From Leptospira koniambonensis (GTDB lineage: Bacteria; Spirochaetota; Leptospiria; Leptospirales; Leptospiraceae), in assembly GCF_004769555.1 (NCBI RefSeq), contig NZ_RQFY01000001.1, positions 1 through 64,000 of the forward strand: DNA of 64,000 nucleotides, written 5' to 3'. The notes below the pieces were generated by a model that did no database searches, was not told the DNA's origin, and saw only the letters and a list, made by a program, of their open reading frames with translations. The position numbers were made by a program, and so were the translations under genes. Below are positions 17,549-26,893 of the stretch, piece by piece. Within the stretch, counting starts at the first letter, position 1, and every line of letters begins with the position of its first letter.

Positions 17549-18163
17549 ATGAGTGATGAAAAACCTTTAAGACTGGTACTTGCAATGGCTGGGGCTAGCG
17601 GCTCCATTTACGCTGCCAGATTTTTAAGAGCTCTTATGGAAATTCCTGGTGAGACCTGGTTTGTTCCAAGTCCTGCTTCTATCCGAGTTTTTAGAGAAGA
17701 GTATGAGACAAATGTTCAAACCGGAGAAGATATCCTAGAATTTGTACGTAAAAAATGGAATCCGAAACAAGTCCATAAATTTCATCTTAGAAAATTCGAG
17801 GACATAGGAGCCGATATAGCTTCTGGATCTAATATTTGGGATGGGATGGTGGTTCTTCCCTGCTCCATGAAAACTGTTGCAGCAATCAGAACAGGGATCA
17901 CTGAAAATTTAATTGAAAGAGCGGCTGACGTAACCTTAAAGGAAAGAAGAAAACTTATCTTAGTTCCTAGAGAAACTCCTTATAATCGAATTCATTTGGA
18001 AAATATGTTAGCTCTTCATGATGCAGGCGCGATCATCGCACCTGCTTCTCCTGGTTTTTACCAAATGCCTAAAAGTTTAGAAGATCTGGGTGATTTTATG
18101 GCAACTAGGATTTTCAGACTTTTAGGAAGAGAAATAGATCTATATCCTCGTTGGAATCCTTAA
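17549..18163 (+). CDS. ubiX: UbiX-type flavin prenyltransferase
   Basis: A 204-residue Rossmann-like flavoprotein. Signatures are [14 protein letters not shown] at the N-terminus (FMN-binding GASG), [16 protein letters not shown] in the middle, and [16 protein letters not shown] with a following PASPGFY, all typical of UbiX/Pad1. It prenylates FMN to make the cofactor of UbiD-type decarboxylases. Pairing with ubiA suggests service to a UbiD-like decarboxylase in quinone biosynthesis, whose gene is not in this window. The adjacent gene on the 3' side is convergent. Confidence 0.93.
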   Translation: MSDEKPLRLVLAMAGASGSIYAARFLRALMEIPGETWFVPSPASIRVFREEYETNVQTGEDILEFVRKKWNPKQVHKFHLRKFEDIGADIASGSNIWDGMVVLPCSMKTVAAIRTGITENLIERAADVTLKERRKLILVPRETPYNRIHLENMLALHDAGAIIAPASPGFYQMPKSLEDLGDFMATRIFRLLGREIDLYPRWNP

Positions 18164-18169
18164 TAAAAT

Positions 18170-18568
18170 TTAAGTTCGAGTTTTAAATCCGGACAAACCT
18201 TTTGCTTCTTGGTCAGCGTTCGAAAGTAGATCCAATAGATCTTTCGGGATCGGCATTGGCTGCATGATCGGCACATTTGCTCCGCCAGTATTTCCCACTG
18301 GAATTCGATTGAGCCAAGAGCCCAACCAACCTAAAGAAATTCTTAATAACTGCCCTAAGATCTCTTTTGTGTCTTTTTGACCAATTGCGAATAATAACAT
18401 TCTGAAATGAATTCCAGTATGAGGGATTGGATAATACTGTCCGATTAAATGGGCTCTTTCTAAATATCTCCAGGCTTCTGGAAGATTTCCTTCTTCTTTG
18501 TATTTTTGAGAAAGATCTAATTCCTTTCTATATCTGATTTTCCAATCCTTGGGCATGATCCAATTCAT
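18170..18568 (-). CDS. DUF3703 family protein
   Basis: A 132-residue protein matching the DUF3703 pattern: AWRYLERAHLIGQYY, HTGIHFRML, GQLLRISLGWLGS and PVGNTGGANV followed by PMPIP. The function is unknown. The histidines in RAH and HTGIH could bind metal. The ATG at 18568 has a GGAGAG site 6 nt upstream; a second in-frame ATG lies four codons in. It follows the AraC gene on the same strand after 66 nt and may be cotranscribed with it. Confidence 0.85.
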   Translation of the reverse strand: MNWIMPKDWKIRYRKELDLSQKYKEEGNLPEAWRYLERAHLIGQYYPIPHTGIHFRMLLFAIGQKDTKEILGQLLRISLGWLGSWLNRIPVGNTGGANVPIMQPMPIPKDLLDLLSNADQEAKGLSGFKTRT

Positions 18569-18634
18569 TTGATTCTCTCCGGATTTATAAGAAGAAGGTA
18601 ACGTACTTCCGGAAAGATATCTTGAATTTTGGGG

Positions 18635-19393
18635 CTAGTCCGGAAAAAATCTAGGCGCAAAATTTTCTTCTTTTTGGAAAAAGTCGGAGGGTCGAAGTCC
18701 AAATGAATTTTTGAAGATCCTCGTAAAATGTGCCTGGTCAGCAAATCCACCTTCCAGAGCCGCTTGCACTAATTGTGGCTGAGTGGATAAATACAAAATT
18801 GCTTTTCTGATCTTTGTCCAAATTTTATATTCTGAAAAAGTAATCCCCGTTTCTTCTCTAAACAAATGTCTAAATCTACTTTGTGATAATCCATATCCTT
18901 TGGCAATTTCAGTGAGCGAAAACTCTTCTGCAGAAATTTTGGACAAAGAATTTTGGATCCTTGGATCCATTACTTTATGTTTTTGAGAGGATCTTACCGA
19001 ATCTAAAAGTTCTAAGATACGTTTTCGAGTATGGTTTGGATCCCCTTCCTTAAATGTATTTCGGATTTCCTGCACAGGAATTTGATCTCCGACTTCCAGT
19101 CCAGGTTCTCCCTTTTGTATTTTTAGATTTCTGAATATACCTTTTCCAATTCCTAATGGATCCACGAGAAGTATGATAAATTTTTCAGAAGTTTGTTCCG
19201 TTCTATGAGATACTCTGGAAGGAACGAATACTGTTTCGTATTCTTTCCATTCTCCATCACTTCCTTGGAGACGGACCGGTCCTTCGTTTAGAGTGCAGCA
19301 GATTTGGGAGAAAAAATGGCTATGTCTGACTGTGGAAAAAGATTCTCCACAGTACAAACCTAGATCAGGCCAGATATAAAATTCTTTTCCCAT
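18635..19393 (-). CDS. AraC-family transcriptional regulator
   Basis: A 252-residue protein. The N-terminal part (about 15-100) looks like a small cupin-type sensing domain, with HSHFFSQICCTL and a V-x-SRVSHRTEQ turn. The C-terminal AraC domain (about 145-243) has the first HTH in EFSLTEIAKGYGLSQSRFRHLFREETG. The second is recognisable as EGGFADQAHFTRIFKNSFGLRPSDFF. Targets are unknown; the adjacent DUF3703 gene is the nearest candidate. Confidence 0.9.
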   Translation of the reverse strand: MGKEFYIWPDLGLYCGESFSTVRHSHFFSQICCTLNEGPVRLQGSDGEWKEYETVFVPSRVSHRTEQTSEKFIILLVDPLGIGKGIFRNLKIQKGEPGLEVGDQIPVQEIRNTFKEGDPNHTRKRILELLDSVRSSQKHKVMDPRIQNSLSKISAEEFSLTEIAKGYGLSQSRFRHLFREETGITFSEYKIWTKIRKAILYLSTQPQLVQAALEGGFADQAHFTRIFKNSFGLRPSDFFQKEENFAPRFFPD

Positions 19394-19474
19394 GAGGAAT
19401 TATAAGAAGTAAAATGCCAAGGAATGGCAAGTAACAAATAGGGGAAATATCCGGGACCGAATGGCCCCGAATAT

Positions 19475-20164
19475 TTAAGGACTAACTGATTCTATTGCTT
19501 GGATCTTTTTATTTAGATCGGAAGCATCTTCGTATCTTTCGTAAGAGATGGCGTTGAATTTTTGAAGATACAAACCAACTAATTCTTCTCCGGTTTGGCC
19601 TGGAACTTCCAAGGCTTTGCGGAAATTATGAAGATCGAATTCAGGGTGTTTTCCTGAAAAAGTCTCAACCAATCTTTCCATATGAAGAAGAGAAGCTTCT
19701 CTTGCGATACCGCTTGAGCGTCTTACTTTTAGAGAAAGATTTGCTAAGGCATCCAGATAATCTCTAACACCTTCTGGTTCTTTTTCCTGAACAGGGAAAG
19801 TTCCACCTTCTCTATTCTTACATAGTTCTACATATCTAATGACTACGTTTTCGAAATGATCCATTCTTTCTTTGATATAAGAATTGGAATCTTCTTGGCC
19901 TGCAGGCATTTCGAAGTCTTTGATCTTTACCACATCATACTTGTCGTAATGATCTGTTATGATCCTTTTTAGGTCTTCGTAACTGTCTAGGGAGACTGGA
20001 GGAAATGTTACAACAGGAAAGTTTTCTCCGATTCGGAGGAAACTAACCACTACGTTGGAAGCGATAATTTTGCCGCCCGGAAATAGCGGATTTTCTCCAA
20101 CAACGTTGCAATATACTATGAGGTTTCCGGATGGATTCTTCTCTGTGCCTTTTTCGAACTTCAC
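19475..20164 (-). CDS. Conserved-looking hypothetical protein with C-terminal UVR-like helix pair
   Basis: A 229-residue soluble protein I do not recognise. The first 90 residues are mixed alpha/beta with no enzyme motif. The middle is helical. The C-terminal [21 protein letters not shown] resembles the UVR motif, a short helical hairpin that binds partner proteins in UvrB/UvrC and McsA. It lies 40 nt downstream of mrp on the same strand, so it may belong to the lipoyl/phosphoesterase/Mrp unit. Confidence 0.7.
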   Translation of the reverse strand: MKFEKGTEKNPSGNLIVYCNVVGENPLFPGGKIIASNVVVSFLRIGENFPVVTFPPVSLDSYEDLKRIITDHYDKYDVVKIKDFEMPAGQEDSNSYIKERMDHFENVVIRYVELCKNREGGTFPVQEKEPEGVRDYLDALANLSLKVRRSSGIAREASLLHMERLVETFSGKHPEFDLHNFRKALEVPGQTGEELVGLYLQKFNAISYERYEDASDLNKKIQAIESVSP

Positions 20165-20204
20165 GGTTTGCCTCCCTCTGTACTAACTGACTGGCCCCAG
20201 AGTA

Positions 20205-21251
20205 TTATTCCCACTTTTTTATCTCTTCAGCCAGGTTTTGGAGTATGTTTTTATAGGATTTTGCGATAATTCCGTCAGGTTCTTGAAAAACCAGCGGTTT
20301 TCCTGCTTCTCCTGCGCTCATTACATCCATAGTAAGTGGGACCCCTCCCAGGAATTTTGTATCGGCAGAATCAGCTAATTTTTGACCTCCGCCATGGGAA
20401 AAAATCGCGGAAGCATGCCCACAATTTGGACACACAAATTCACTCATATTCTCCACTACACCTAGTATCGGTACTTTGACTTGTTGGAACATAGATGCGG
20501 CTCTGTTTGCATCTAAAAGTGCTACTGTTTGTGGTGTGGTTACCAAAATTGCTCCGTCTAAATCTATGAGCTGAGCAAGAGATAATTGTACATCTCCTGT
20601 TCCTGGTGGAAGATCTATAAATAAGAAGTCTAGTTCTCCCCAGACGATATCATACAGAAACTGTTCTACCGCCTTCCCTAACATTGGACCCCGCCACACT
20701 ACAGGTTGTTTCTCTTCTATTAAAAAAGAGAAGGAGATGATCTTTAGTCCGTCTTTTTCTAATGGATAAATTTTATCTTCTTCTGCTTTGAGAGCTACCT
20801 TACCGTTTACTCCGAACATTTTTCCAATAGAAGGTCCGTAGATATCTGCATCCATCACTCCCACTTTGTATCCCATTGCAGCAGCTGCAGACGCAAGGTT
20901 TACTGTTACTGTGGATTTTCCAACCCCACCTTTTCCGGAGCCGATCGCGATTACCTTTTTGACTCCAAGGATCTTATTGGAATCATCCAAGGTCATTTTA
21001 GGATCTACTTCGAACTTAATCTTAACTTTTCCGACTCCTTCTTTTTTAGAAAGTGTCTGGCGGATCTGTGCTTCTAATCCGATTTGGACTCTTCTGTCTT
21101 GGTTAGGAGTTTTGACTAGGATACTTGTTTCTTCTTCTCCGATTTCAAGAGAACCGATCATTCCTAGAGACACGATGTCTTTCTTAAGCTCAGGATGTTT
21201 GATCTTTGTGAGTTCTCTTTGGATATCGATTGGTTGGAGTTTACCGGCCAT
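20205..21251 (-). CDS. mrp: Mrp/ApbC-type Fe-S cluster carrier ATPase
   Basis: A 348-residue protein if started at the ATG at 21251, which has an AAGGA site 5 nt upstream. A longer frame to 21308 would add a basic stretch and overlap the upstream gene. An N-terminal MIP18-like domain (about 1-85) is followed by the deviant Walker [12 protein letters not shown] and [12 protein letters not shown]. The CPNCG motif near residue 275 supplies the CxxC cysteines that bind a bridging 4Fe-4S cluster. The family carries Fe-S clusters to apo-proteins. It overlaps the phosphoesterase gene by 11 nt. Confidence 0.93.
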   Translation of the reverse strand: MAGKLQPIDIQRELTKIKHPELKKDIVSLGMIGSLEIGEEETSILVKTPNQDRRVQIGLEAQIRQTLSKKEGVGKVKIKFEVDPKMTLDDSNKILGVKKVIAIGSGKGGVGKSTVTVNLASAAAAMGYKVGVMDADIYGPSIGKMFGVNGKVALKAEEDKIYPLEKDGLKIISFSFLIEEKQPVVWRGPMLGKAVEQFLYDIVWGELDFLFIDLPPGTGDVQLSLAQLIDLDGAILVTTPQTVALLDANRAASMFQQVKVPILGVVENMSEFVCPNCGHASAIFSHGGGQKLADSADTKFLGGVPLTMDVMSAGEAGKPLVFQEPDGIIAKSYKNILQNLAEEIKKWE

Positions 21252-22143
21252 TTGTTTCCTTTTCTTGGTATGAGATCGTTTGTGTTTCTGTGAATTCCCC
21301 TTCTTCATTAGAAAAAGAGAATCTTTTAATATTCAATTTTGTTTCGTTCCATTCCATTAAATGGAAACCACTTTGGTGTTTTTGGTCTGAGATCCTGGTA
21401 CTGGATGCGGAATTGATCACGTAGTATGGTTTTTGTGGATCCGGATATTTGACCCAGTTCGTATGTACATGACCATGCAAATAGGCTAAAGGTGGCCTTT
21501 TTTTCAGAAGTTCCGCGATTTCTTCCCTGTTTTTCATTTTATGACCGGAGCTTTCCTGGCGTTCCGGAGGATTCCAGATAGGATGATGGCAGATTAGAAT
21601 GTACTGATCCAGTTTTTCTTTTTCCAAGTATTCCAATGTAGAATGTACTATATCTTCTTTTATATATCCGTACGCGTTTAGTACGGAGAGTGGCATATTA
21701 GAGTCCCAGCCTACGAGTGCTAGTTTTCCTATTTTTTTGATCCTAAGATATCCATTTTGAAGCGGGATACTTTCTCCCATCCAAGGAGAGAAAAATTTTT
21801 CGTAATAAGGAAGATCTGGTCCTTCTTTTCCTGCGGCAATATCAGTATAACGGTCATGATTTCCGGGGATCATAAATGTTTTGTCCCCGAGTACAGGTTC
21901 TAGGATTTTTTTGGACTCGTCGTATTCTTTCCAATGAGAGACATTTGTGATGTCTCCTGAGATAACGATCGCATCTGGATTTAAGGTTTTTACTTTTCGA
22001 ACAATTGCATTCCAGAGAGAGATCGGATATTTTTTCCTACGCCGAAAGGTATAGTTTAAATATCCCGGGATCATCTTACCTTTCAGACTAGTGAAAGGAA
22101 GTGCTACGGGAAAATGCAGGTCCGATAAATGGACCAATTTCAC
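21241..22143 (-). CDS. Calcineurin-like metallophosphoesterase
   Basis: A 300-residue cytoplasmic enzyme with the full dinuclear metal site in order: D-x-H in HLSDLHF (residues 9-11), GD in ISGDITN, GNHDRY, HH in ILICHHPIW, and G-H-x-H in YLHGHVHTN. The layout fits the Icc/CpdA-like class of phosphodiesterases, though the substrate (cyclic nucleotide or other phosphoester) is not determined. It overlaps the lipoyl-domain gene by 4 nt and mrp by 11 nt, so all three should be one transcript. Confidence 0.9.
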   Translation of the reverse strand: MKLVHLSDLHFPVALPFTSLKGKMIPGYLNYTFRRRKKYPISLWNAIVRKVKTLNPDAIVISGDITNVSHWKEYDESKKILEPVLGDKTFMIPGNHDRYTDIAAGKEGPDLPYYEKFFSPWMGESIPLQNGYLRIKKIGKLALVGWDSNMPLSVLNAYGYIKEDIVHSTLEYLEKEKLDQYILICHHPIWNPPERQESSGHKMKNREEIAELLKKRPPLAYLHGHVHTNWVKYPDPQKPYYVINSASSTRISDQKHQSGFHLMEWNETKLNIKRFSFSNEEGEFTETQTISYQEKETNGR

Positions 22144-22400
22144 TCGGAAACATTCCTCCGGATCATTCCCAAAATTTCTCCTTTTTTGATGATGGAACCT
22201 TTCTCTCTGTCGATTCTCGCAAGTATTCCGTTAATCGGAGATTCCATCGGAAAGGAAGCTTTGTCTGTGACTAATTCGCAGACTTCTGATCCTTCATTGA
22301 TTTGATCCCCCAACTGAAAATTCCATCGAACTAGTTCAATTTTGTCGGTGTCTCCCAAGTCGGGAGTGATCAGTTCGAAATCTTCGGTTTTTGATGCCAT
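22140..22400 (-). CDS. Free-standing lipoyl/biotinyl-domain protein
   Basis: An 86-residue protein consisting only of a lipoyl domain. The attachment motif is TDKAS, with a lysine in the DKA turn, preceded by CELV and followed by the hairpin [11 protein letters not shown]; the fold closes at GEILGMI. In 2-oxoacid dehydrogenases this domain is part of E2. Here no catalytic or subunit-binding domain follows. I chose the ATG at 22400; a longer frame to 22550 would run into the divergent gene and is not domain-like. It is the first gene of the phosphoesterase/mrp unit. A swinging-arm role for an unknown enzyme is inferred. Confidence 0.8.
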   Translation of the reverse strand: MASKTEDFELITPDLGDTDKIELVRWNFQLGDQINEGSEVCELVTDKASFPMESPINGILARIDREKGSIIKKGEILGMIRRNVSE

Positions 22401-22469
22401 CTTTCTAAAACCAGCTTGCCGTATAGAGTCCACAAGCCAACCTGTACTAAATTTTCTAAGTTCCCTCCT

Positions 22470-23303
22470 ATGGCAAACCAGAAATCTGTCCTCAAAGGGG
22501 CTCAAATCCTCCAAAATATAGAAGAACTCAAGCAGAGAAGATTCTTCCATTTAGAACTCAAAGGTCTGACTAAACCAACCAGAGATATTCTTTCCGAACT
22601 CGTTAACGGTCTTTTAGAAGAGATCGGTGCCAATCCTCTCGCTGCATTTCATCTTTTCAGCGGACTCATGGAGGCATTATTAAACGCGATCAAAGGAAAT
22701 ATCCGCCATATTATTTTCAGAGATGAACTTCTGAAAAAAATAGAAAAGCTTGGTGAGACTCAAGAAGAAGCGGAAGAACTACTTGAGATCATTATGGATA
22801 CTTCTCCTCTACGTGATGCGATGCATCGATATGTAGTTCCGGATAAGATCAAAAAACAGGTCCAGAGTATTCTTCAATTAGAAGATAGGATCCGTGCTAA
22901 AAAGCAGATCTTAAAAGACGAAGAGAAAGAATTCCTGACTGATATACGTTTTAAACTTAAGAAAAACAGAATGCGAATTTCTGTTAAGATCAAGATTACC
23001 AAAGACGAACTGAATTTCAGGATACGTAACGATTCTCCGATCCATAATATGGATTTTGGAAGAATAGAAGAATCACGTATTCGTCATAAGGAATTGTTCG
23101 ACCAAGGAAATTCTGCAGATTTCTTCCGTCCTGAGTTTTTGGACGAAAAAGAAAGTGCAGGTTTTGGTATTGCTATGATCGACGAAGGTTATTATACTAT
23201 GGGTCTGAATCCTTTGGATCTTCTGACCATTACATCTGGTAGCCGTACTACTACTGTGTATATGAGATATCCTTTAACTGCGCTTCGCGAAATGGCATTT
23301 TAG
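22470..23303 (+). CDS. GHKL-type ATPase-domain protein (histidine-kinase-like, no phosphorylatable His box seen)
   Basis: A 277-residue soluble protein from the ATG at 22470; an upstream in-frame start at 22416 would overlap the divergent promoter. Residues 61-80 contain [16 protein letters not shown], a Bergerat-fold N-box (E68, N72). Near the end [15 protein letters not shown] resembles a G2 box, followed by [14 protein letters not shown], the closing strands. A helical linker (about 90-160) separates the two. It looks like a regulatory kinase or anti-sigma-type ATPase rather than a complete sensor kinase. No partner gene is adjacent. The purine-poor upstream region leaves the start somewhat uncertain. 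Confidence 0.65.
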   Translation: MANQKSVLKGAQILQNIEELKQRRFFHLELKGLTKPTRDILSELVNGLLEEIGANPLAAFHLFSGLMEALLNAIKGNIRHIIFRDELLKKIEKLGETQEEAEELLEIIMDTSPLRDAMHRYVVPDKIKKQVQSILQLEDRIRAKKQILKDEEKEFLTDIRFKLKKNRMRISVKIKITKDELNFRIRNDSPIHNMDFGRIEESRIRHKELFDQGNSADFFRPEFLDEKESAGFGIAMIDEGYYTMGLNPLDLLTITSGSRTTTVYMRYPLTALREMAF

Positions 23304-23330
23304 GGCGCAGAGTTAAAAGAGACACTGAGG

Positions 23331-23361
23331 TTTTGGCACGCAGAGGCGCGGAGCCTCAGAG
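23331..23361. repeat. Dispersed 31-nt intergenic repeat, copy 1
   Basis: Begins TTTTGGCACGCAGAG and differs at only three positions from the stretch at 43980-44010. Here it overlaps the stop codon of hslU (23356-23358) and ends within its last codons. The GCAGAG words recur inside the unit. A related GGCGCAGAG lies just upstream at 23304-23312. Confidence 0.6.
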
Positions 23362-24792
23362 GATATAGCGGCTTAGGTCTTTGTCTTCAACGATCCCTTT
23401 GAGTTTGGATTCTACTGCTTTTTGATCTATTGTTAGGCTTCTTTGGTTTTCCGGTAAGTCTGGGCCTTCGAAGCTTAGATCTTCTAAAAGTCTTTCCATG
23501 ATCGTGTTTAATCTGCGAGCGCCTATGTTTTCATGTTTTTCGTTCATGTCATAGGCCATCTTTGCGATCTCTTTGATCCCGTCTAGAGCAAATTCTATTT
23601 TGATCCCATCTGTTTCGAGTAATGCTTGGTACTGTTTTACTAGGGAAGATCTAGGAGCAGTTAAGATCTTTTCGAAATCGTCCATGGATAATTTTTCGAG
23701 TTCCACTCTGATCGGAAAACGTCCCTGTAATTCTGGGATAAGATCAGAAGGTTTAGACATATGGAATGCACCTGCTGCGATAAACAGAATATGATCCGTT
23801 ACTATCGGGCCGATCTTAGTGTTTACAGTTGCACCTTCTACGATTGGAAGTAAGTCTCTTTGTACACCTTCTCTGGAAACATCTGCTCCAGCTCTTCCCT
23901 CTCTGCTTGCGATCTTGTCTATCTCGTCTAAGAATACGATGCCCATTTCTTCTACTCGTTTTTGGGCTTCTCTTTGTAACTTGTCTGGATCTAAAAGTTT
24001 TTCGGCTTCTGCTTCTTCTAAAATTTTGAGAGCTTCTGGGATCGGTAATTTTCTTTTTTTCTGTTTTTTAGGCATTAGATCGCCCAAAACATTTTGTATA
24101 TGATTATCTAGATCTTCCATATTTCCTGCTCCGAATACTTGCAGCATAGGAAGTCCTTGCGGGCCTGCTTGAGGAATATCTATCTCTATAATTTGTTCGT
24201 TTAGTTTTCCAGACTTGAGCTTCTTTCTCATAGTCTCTCTGGTTTCTATAAATCTTTTTTCTCTTTCTTCTTCCGCTTCATTTGTGGAGAAGCCGATAGA
24301 CGGCGGATGAGGATCTGCGATAGAAGTTTTAGCTGGGAAAGGGAGTAGGATATCCAACAGAGCTTCTTCTGCTCTTTCCTTTGCTTTTGCCTCTACTTCT
24401 TTTCTGAATTCTTGTTTGACTAGATTCAGTGAAACCATTGCAAGATCTCTGATAATACTTTCTACGTCCCGACCTACATAACCTACTTCTGTAAATTTTG
24501 TACTTTCTACTTTTAAGAAAGGAGCTCCGCAGAGTTTGGAAAGTCTTCTTGCGATTTCCGTTTTTCCAACTCCAGTGGGGCCGATCATAATTATGTTTTT
24601 AGGATAAATTTCTTCTCTAAGTTCTGGATCTAGTTTTCTGCGTCTAGTTCTGTTTCGAAGAGCGATCGCCACTGCTTTTTTGGCGTTTTTCTGTCCTATG
24701 ATATGTTCGTCTAGTTTAGAAACGATCTGTCTAGGAGTGAGTTCATCATCCCCTAATTTGATTTCATTTGTTTGGGGAAGGAATTCGCTCAT
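23356..24792 (-). CDS. hslU: HslU, ATPase subunit of the HslVU protease
   Basis: A 478-residue AAA+ unfoldase. Walker [10 protein letters not shown] is near residue 71 and Walker [11 protein letters not shown] near 285. The I-domain insertion (about 120-260) is charged, and sensor-2 [15 protein letters not shown] is near 428. The C-terminal SRYIL-type tail (here LSRYIL) docks into HslV and activates it. The ATG overlaps the hslV stop by 4 nt. The order xerC-hslV-hslU is the same as in many Firmicutes. A dispersed repeat overlaps the 3' end without altering the tail. Confidence 0.97.
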   Translation of the reverse strand: MSEFLPQTNEIKLGDDELTPRQIVSKLDEHIIGQKNAKKAVAIALRNRTRRRKLDPELREEIYPKNIIMIGPTGVGKTEIARRLSKLCGAPFLKVESTKFTEVGYVGRDVESIIRDLAMVSLNLVKQEFRKEVEAKAKERAEEALLDILLPFPAKTSIADPHPPSIGFSTNEAEEEREKRFIETRETMRKKLKSGKLNEQIIEIDIPQAGPQGLPMLQVFGAGNMEDLDNHIQNVLGDLMPKKQKKRKLPIPEALKILEEAEAEKLLDPDKLQREAQKRVEEMGIVFLDEIDKIASREGRAGADVSREGVQRDLLPIVEGATVNTKIGPIVTDHILFIAAGAFHMSKPSDLIPELQGRFPIRVELEKLSMDDFEKILTAPRSSLVKQYQALLETDGIKIEFALDGIKEIAKMAYDMNEKHENIGARRLNTIMERLLEDLSFEGPDLPENQRSLTIDQKAVESKLKGIVEDKDLSRYIL

Positions 24793-25346
24793 TGTCCGAT
24801 TTCCTCTACTATTATATTATGATTTGTGTATATACAAATATCTGCGGCTATGTTCATGGCTTCTTTTACTATCTGAGAAGGTTCCAAATTTGTATGATTG
24901 TACAATGCTCTTGCTGCGGAGAGTGCGTAATTTCCACCGGAACCGATCGCTAATATTCCGTCATCAGGTGAGATTACATCTCCAGTTCCGGAAACTAAAA
25001 AGGATTCGTCCTTATCGGCCACGATCAGCATCGCTTCTAATCTTCGGAGCGCTCTGTCCGATCTCCATTCTCTGGCAAGTTCGACCGCGGATCTGGAAAG
25101 ACTTCCTCCGAATTCCTGCACTTTTTTTTCGAATAATTCGAATAGAGTGAATGCGTCCGCTGCAGAACCTGCAAAGCCGGACACAATTTTATCAGAGTAA
25201 AGTTTACGAACTTTTCTTGCGGTGTTTTTCATGACGGTGTTTCCGAAAGAAACCTGTCCGTCACCTGCGATCGCTACTTTGCCGCCTTTGCGAACGCAGA
25301 GTATCGTAGTTGCATGAATTTTATTTGGATTTATCGAGTCTTGCAT
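24789..25346 (-). CDS. hslV: HslV, proteolytic subunit of the HslVU protease
   Basis: A 185-residue T1-family peptidase. The conserved HATTIL segment and [11 protein letters not shown] place it firmly in HslV, followed by [31 protein letters not shown] and DICIYTN. Unlike E. coli HslV, where the catalytic Thr directly follows Met1, about a dozen residues precede TTI here, as in B. subtilis CodW. Processing or a different nucleophile would be needed. The frame starts inside the 3' end of xerC (26-nt overlap), and no in-frame start lies closer to the threonines. Confidence 0.93.
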   Translation of the reverse strand: MQDSINPNKIHATTILCVRKGGKVAIAGDGQVSFGNTVMKNTARKVRKLYSDKIVSGFAGSAADAFTLFELFEKKVQEFGGSLSRSAVELAREWRSDRALRRLEAMLIVADKDESFLVSGTGDVISPDDGILAIGSGGNYALSAARALYNHTNLEPSQIVKEAMNIAADICIYTNHNIIVEEIGQ

Positions 25347-26274
25347 GTGGGTGAGCCTTTCGGTAGACCTCTTTGATCTTTTCCTTACTCACGCTCAGGT
25401 AAACCTGGGTGGTGGATAGAGAGGAATGCCCCAAAAGCTCTTGGACTGCGCGGATATCTGCGCCGGCATCGAGTAAGTCCGTTGCGAACGTGTGACGGAA
25501 TTTATGGGGGGTAATGGGTTTGTCCCATCCCATTCTTTTCCTTCTCTCGTTCAAAATATAACGAACCCCTCTGGTCGTCAGTTTATTTCCCTTTTGATTC
25601 AGAAAAATTTCATCAGATCTGGGACGGAATCTAGGACGCACATCTAAATATTCATTTAGACTTTTGATGGCTTCTTTTCCTAAATATACGTATCTTTCTT
25701 TTCTTCTTTTACCCAAAACTTTTAAGATCGTATGATCTGCAGATAATTGTACTAGAGTCGCATCGACTAATTCGAAAACCCTGAGCCCAGAAGAATATAA
25801 AACTTCTAAAATTGCTTTATCTCTGATATTTAGGATTTCGGAAGCGTTTTCATTCTCGTATTCGTACTCTAAAATACTTTCGGTCTCTTCTATCCTGAAA
25901 TTTTTAGGAACTTGTTTTCTTGTTTTAGGAAAATTAACGGAAAGTATCGGGTTTCCCGGAACCAAATTATCTTTTAATAATACTTTGTAGAATGTCCTAA
26001 GGCTAGAAAGTTTTCTACTTTGGGTCCTTCTGTCCAAACCTTGGTTTTTAGAAAGGAATGCAAAATAAGAACGAACATCCACTGATTCTAATTGGTAGAT
26101 TTCTATCTGTTCTTGTAGGCAAAATTCAAAGAATGATTTTAGATCTAAAAGATAAGCGTTAAGAGTGTTTTGGGAATAATTTTTTTCCACTCTCAGATAT
26201 TCATAAAAACGAGTAGCGGCAGAATTCAGGATGTCAGAAGGAAAAGAAGGAAGTTTGACCGCGTATTCGCTCAC
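25321..26274 (-). CDS. xerC: Tyrosine recombinase XerC-like
   Basis: A 317-residue site-specific recombinase that resolves chromosome dimers at dif. An N-terminal SAM-like core-binding domain (about 15-105) contains [15 protein letters not shown]. The catalytic domain has the first Arg in [12 protein letters not shown], a beta-hairpin Lys in [11 protein letters not shown], and [17 protein letters not shown] (H-x2-R). Then come the second His in [13 protein letters not shown] and the nucleophilic Tyr. The start is GTG at 26274 with a GGAG site 6 nt upstream. XerC versus XerD cannot be decided by eye; linkage to hslVU favours XerC. Confidence 0.9.
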   Translation of the reverse strand: MSEYAVKLPSFPSDILNSAATRFYEYLRVEKNYSQNTLNAYLLDLKSFFEFCLQEQIEIYQLESVDVRSYFAFLSKNQGLDRRTQSRKLSSLRTFYKVLLKDNLVPGNPILSVNFPKTRKQVPKNFRIEETESILEYEYENENASEILNIRDKAILEVLYSSGLRVFELVDATLVQLSADHTILKVLGKRRKERYVYLGKEAIKSLNEYLDVRPRFRPRSDEIFLNQKGNKLTTRGVRYILNERRKRMGWDKPITPHKFRHTFATDLLDAGADIRAVQELLGHSSLSTTQVYLSVSKEKIKEVYRKAHPHARLDKSK

Positions 26275-26280
26275 AGGTTT

Positions 26281-26302
26281 CTCCGGAGTAAAATCCCCGG
26301 AG
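26281..26302 (-). promoter_or_regulatory. Hairpin masking the xerC ribosome binding site
   Basis: CTCCGG at 26281-26286 pairs with CCGGAG at 26297-26302. In the mRNA (minus strand) the 3' arm of this stem contains the GGAG of the xerC ribosome binding site, 6 nt before the GTG. Folding would hide it, so translation of xerC may be held low or coupled to pth. It is predicted by eye only. Confidence 0.35.
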
Positions 26303-26323
26303 TCGAAGCCTATCCGGGATAGT

Positions 26324-26893
26324 TTATTTATCGGAGGCTTTTGAAAAAATGATCTGTCTTTCCCGGACCCAATCCTTGATTTTTTGTTTTGCCTGGTCGA
26401 ATAATTCTGGCAATTTGCTCATTTCTTCCTGGTTGAAATTGGATAGAACATGTCCTGCAGTAAGAGCACTGTCTCCAGGTTTTCCCACTCCAAATCTGAG
26501 TCTAAAAAAATCAGGTGATCCCAATTTTTCGGAGATGTCCTTGATCCCATTATGACCACCGTTTCCGCCACTCTGTTTGAATTTGAGTTTGGAAAATGGA
26601 AAATCTACTTCGTCATGAATGACTAAAATATTTTCGGGAGGGATCCCATTTTTGCGAGAAAGCTCGCTAACTGCTTTTCCGGAAAGATTCATATATTCCA
26701 AAGGTTTTAGAAAATAGTAAGAAACTCCTTCCTTATCTATTTTTCCTTTTTCTTCTTTGGTGGAACGGTTTAGATCTACTCCCCAATCTTTTGCAAGATC
26801 GTCTAGGACTAGAAAGCCAATATTATGACGGTTTCTTTCGTATTTTTGGCCAGGATTGCCCAGGCCAACGATCATCAGTTTTAAGTTTGCCAT
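26324..26893 (-). CDS. pth: Peptidyl-tRNA hydrolase
   Basis: A 189-residue enzyme that frees tRNA from stalled peptidyl-tRNA. The signature GLGNPGQKYERNRHNIGF (11-28) holds the catalytic His, with FLKPLEYMNLSG and VIHDEVDFPFSKLKFKQSGGNGGHNGIKD giving the remaining active-site Asn, Asp and His. The size is normal. The frame overlaps the end of cimA by 13 nt, so it is translated from the same transcript, and xerC follows after 49 nt. Confidence 0.97.
   Translation of the reverse strand: MANLKLMIVGLGNPGQKYERNRHNIGFLVLDDLAKDWGVDLNRSTKEEKGKIDKEGVSYYFLKPLEYMNLSGKAVSELSRKNGIPPENILVIHDEVDFPFSKLKFKQSGGNGGHNGIKDISEKLGSPDFFRLRFGVGKPGDSALTAGHVLSNFNQEEMSKLPELFDQAKQKIKDWVRERQIIFSKASDK

Noticed and set aside
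20866..21273. 135-codon plus-strand open frame
   Set aside because: Antisense to mrp; composition mirrors the real gene.
24680..25150. 156-codon plus-strand open frame
   Set aside because: Antisense to hslV/hslU and rich in Arg/Leu as typical for shadows.
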